Assembly (NCBI GenBank): GCA_023426125.1
Contig: JAFABI010000094.1
Coordinates: forward strand, 50,930 to 114,929
Reading direction: 5' to 3'
DNA: 64,000 bases
Source: Bacillota bacterium
GTDB taxonomy: Bacteria > Bacillota > Clostridia > Acetivibrionales > DTU013
Shown: positions 62,682 through 64,000 of the stretch, in pieces
How the letters are laid out: every line of letters begins with the position of its first letter
Position numbering within the stretch: position 1 is the first letter of the stretch
Notes under the pieces: generated by a model
The model's database searches: none
What the model was told of the DNA's origin: nothing
What the model saw: the letters and a program-made list of their open reading frames with translations, nothing else
Position numbers and translations under genes: made by a program

Positions 62682-63696
62682 AGTAGTATGCTTCGGAGAG
62701 ATCATGTTGAGATTGTCTCCGCCGGGATATTTGAGGTTTACCCAGGCAAACTCCTTCGACGTCGTATACGGCGGAGGCGAGGCCAATGTCAGCGTGTCGC
62801 TGGCCAACTACGGGCTGGATGCGGCTTATGTCACAAAGGTTCCCGACAACCCCATCGGGCAGTCGGCTGTCAACGAATTAAGGAGATACGGCGTAAATAC
62901 CGGGTACATCGTAAGGGGAGGGGACAGGCTGGGTATATACTATCTGGAAAAAGGAGCGTCTCAAAGGGCTTCAAAGGTGGTATATGACCGGAAGCATTCC
63001 TCCATATCCGAAGCCAAAACAGGGGATTTTAACTGGAAGGAAATATTCAAAGGGGCGGAGTGGTTCCATTTTACCGGCATTACTCCCGCGCTGGGAGACA
63101 ATGTAACGGAGGTAACCGGGGAAGCATGCAGGGTTGCAAAGGAAATGGGCCTGACCGTAAGCTGCGACCTCAACTTCAGAAAAAACCTCTGGACGTCTGA
63201 AAAAGCCGGCAAGGTGATGGAAGGCCTGATGCAGTATGTAGATGTTTGCATAGCCAATGAAGAGGACGCAGAGAAGGTATTCGGCATAAAAGCGGCGGAT
63301 TCCGATATTTCCGGCGGAAAGCTGAGCCATGAGGGCTATAAAAAGGTGGCCGAGGAATTGAAGAAAAGATTTTCCTTCAAAAAGGTGGCGATAACCCTCC
63401 GAGGGAGTATTTCGGCTTCCGACAACAATTGGGCGGCAATGCTTTATGACGGATCGGAGTACTACTTTTCAAAGAGCTATCCTATCCATATCGTTGACCG
63501 GGTAGGCGGAGGGGACTCCTTTGGCGGAGGCTTGATCTATGCACTGATGAGCGGTTACAGCTCAAGGGATGCAATTGAATTCGCCACGGCGGCTTCATGC
63601 CTCAAGCATTCCATCGAAGGGGATTTCAACCATGCAGCTTTGAGCGAAGTGAAAGCCCTGATGGGCGGGGACGGCTCCGGCAGGGTTTCAAGATAA
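62674..63696 (+). CDS. kdgK: 2-keto-3-deoxygluconate kinase
   Basis: 340 residues of the PfkB/ribokinase family. Start CFGEIMLRLSPPGYLRFTQA, GG motif GGGEANVSVSLANYG, and the C-terminal anion hole and catalytic Asp in VDRVGGGDSFGGGLIYAL (the first residue of GAGD is replaced by GGGD). Phosphorylates KDG to KDPG for the preceding aldolase. It overlaps kdgA, so the two are co-translated. Fructokinase activity is an alternative, but the context favours KDG. Confidence 0.92.
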   Translation: MSKVVCFGEIMLRLSPPGYLRFTQANSFDVVYGGGEANVSVSLANYGLDAAYVTKVPDNPIGQSAVNELRRYGVNTGYIVRGGDRLGIYYLEKGASQRASKVVYDRKHSSISEAKTGDFNWKEIFKGAEWFHFTGITPALGDNVTEVTGEACRVAKEMGLTVSCDLNFRKNLWTSEKAGKVMEGLMQYVDVCIANEEDAEKVFGIKAADSDISGGKLSHEGYKKVAEELKKRFSFKKVAITLRGSISASDNNWAAMLYDGSEYYFSKSYPIHIVDRVGGGDSFGGGLIYALMSGYSSRDAIEFATAASCLKHSIEGDFNHAALSEVKALMGGDGSGRVSR

Positions 63697-63699
63697 CCG

Positions 63700-64000
63700 T
63701 TACGGTGAAAGTCTTTTGTGCCGGTATTCCAGAGGCGTTTTACGGAAATATCCTTTAAACACTTTGGAAAAATAAAACTGGTTGCAGTAGCCGGTGCTTT
63801 CAGCGATTTCCCGTATGGACATGTTCGTCCTTGCCAGAAGCCGGCAGGCCTCATTAAGCCTCTTGGTGGAAAAATACGCGCAGGGAGTCATTTTAAAGCA
63901 TTTTTTAAAAAGGCGCAGAAAGTAGGAAGGGTTGAGAAATACTTTCTGCGCCATTTCTTCCAGGCTCAGGTTTTTGTTATAGTTTCCGTCGATAAAATCT
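63700..64000 (-). CDS. AraC family regulator, C-terminal DNA-binding part (partial)
   Basis: Runs off the right edge; only the last 100 codons are visible. They hold both AraC helix-turn-helix motifs: NLSLEEMAQKVFLNPSYFLR and TNMSIREIAESTGYCNQFYF, with the second-HTH tail SKVFKGYFRKTPLEYR. Convergent with kdgK, three bases apart. It may be the regulator of another sugar-use locus to the right. The start lies outside the window. Confidence 0.9.
   Translation of the reverse strand, partial: DFIDGNYNKNLSLEEMAQKVFLNPSYFLRLFKKCFKMTPCAYFSTKRLNEACRLLARTNMSIREIAESTGYCNQFYFSKVFKGYFRKTPLEYRHKRLSP

Noticed and set aside
61953..62807. 284-codon minus-strand frame opposite kdgA
   Set aside because: Covers kdgA and the kdgK start, both certain; Cys/His/Tyr-rich composition typical of an antisense shadow.
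1..64000. tRNA, rRNA or CRISPR loci
   Set aside because: I looked for cloverleaf ends, GGTTCGAATCC-type T loops, rRNA signatures and regularly spaced repeats and saw none convincing.

Overview
The window reads as the chromosome of a low-to-mid GC Firmicute of class Clostridia, most likely close to the saccharolytic clostridia of cluster III. Support: the gene order rplO-secY-adk-map-KOW protein-infA-rpmJ-rpsM-rpsK-rpsD-rpoA-rplQ, strong AGGAGG ribosome sites, frequent TTG/GTG starts, an ECF transporter module next to truA, LplB/YtcP-type sugar permeases and YesM/YesN-type two-component systems. No rRNA, tRNA or CRISPR array was found.

Layout. 1-7.4 kb: 3' part of the spc/alpha ribosomal superoperon. 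7.6-14.2 kb: ecfA1, a YnfA-like protein, a CheD remnant, an rRNA-type methyltransferase on the minus strand, ecfA2-ecfT, a eukaryote-type hexokinase, and a truA interrupted in frame by a repeat-derived insertion. 14.7-37.6 kb: one long sugar-catabolic cluster, all on the plus strand. It holds a double ADP-ribosylglycohydrolase-family protein, an ABC importer (two permeases and a binding lipoprotein), a sensor kinase and AraC-type response regulator, a URO-D family protein, a 1021-residue glycoside hydrolase, an MBL-fold protein, a GarR-type dehydrogenase, a complete 2-oxoacid/acetoin dehydrogenase complex (E1 alpha, E1 beta, E2, E3), two SDR oxidoreductases and a TIM-barrel isomerase. The layout suggests import of a glycoside, intracellular hydrolysis, oxidation and isomerisation of the sugar, and oxidative cleavage to an acyl-CoA.

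37.6-43 kb: an accessory island. It opens with the most notable object in the window, a putative structured non-coding RNA of about 245 nt (37661-37905) whose ends and interior pair through ten consecutive helices and which starts 7 nt after a TATAAT box. The island continues with small uncharacterised genes, a decayed corrinoid-protein fragment and an AbiE-like nucleotidyltransferase toxin-antitoxin pair with a perfect operator dyad around its -10 box. Two copies of a 31-bp direct repeat (27/31 identical) lie 4.7 kb apart at its edges.

43-59 kb: an AraC/GyrI-type regulator, a cluster of palindromes, then a mobile-element graveyard (IS4-type, IS3, ISL3 and two other DDE elements, all broken). 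It surrounds a second importer, binding protein and two-component cassette, itself split by an insertion between permease and binding protein. 59-64 kb: a decayed polysaccharide-lyase gene fused by deletion to the front of a membrane AraC regulator, then the ketodeoxygluconate module (IclR regulator with an operator-like dyad, kdgA, kdgK) and a partial AraC regulator running off the end. The lyase remnant and the kdg genes together point to past or present use of uronate polysaccharides.
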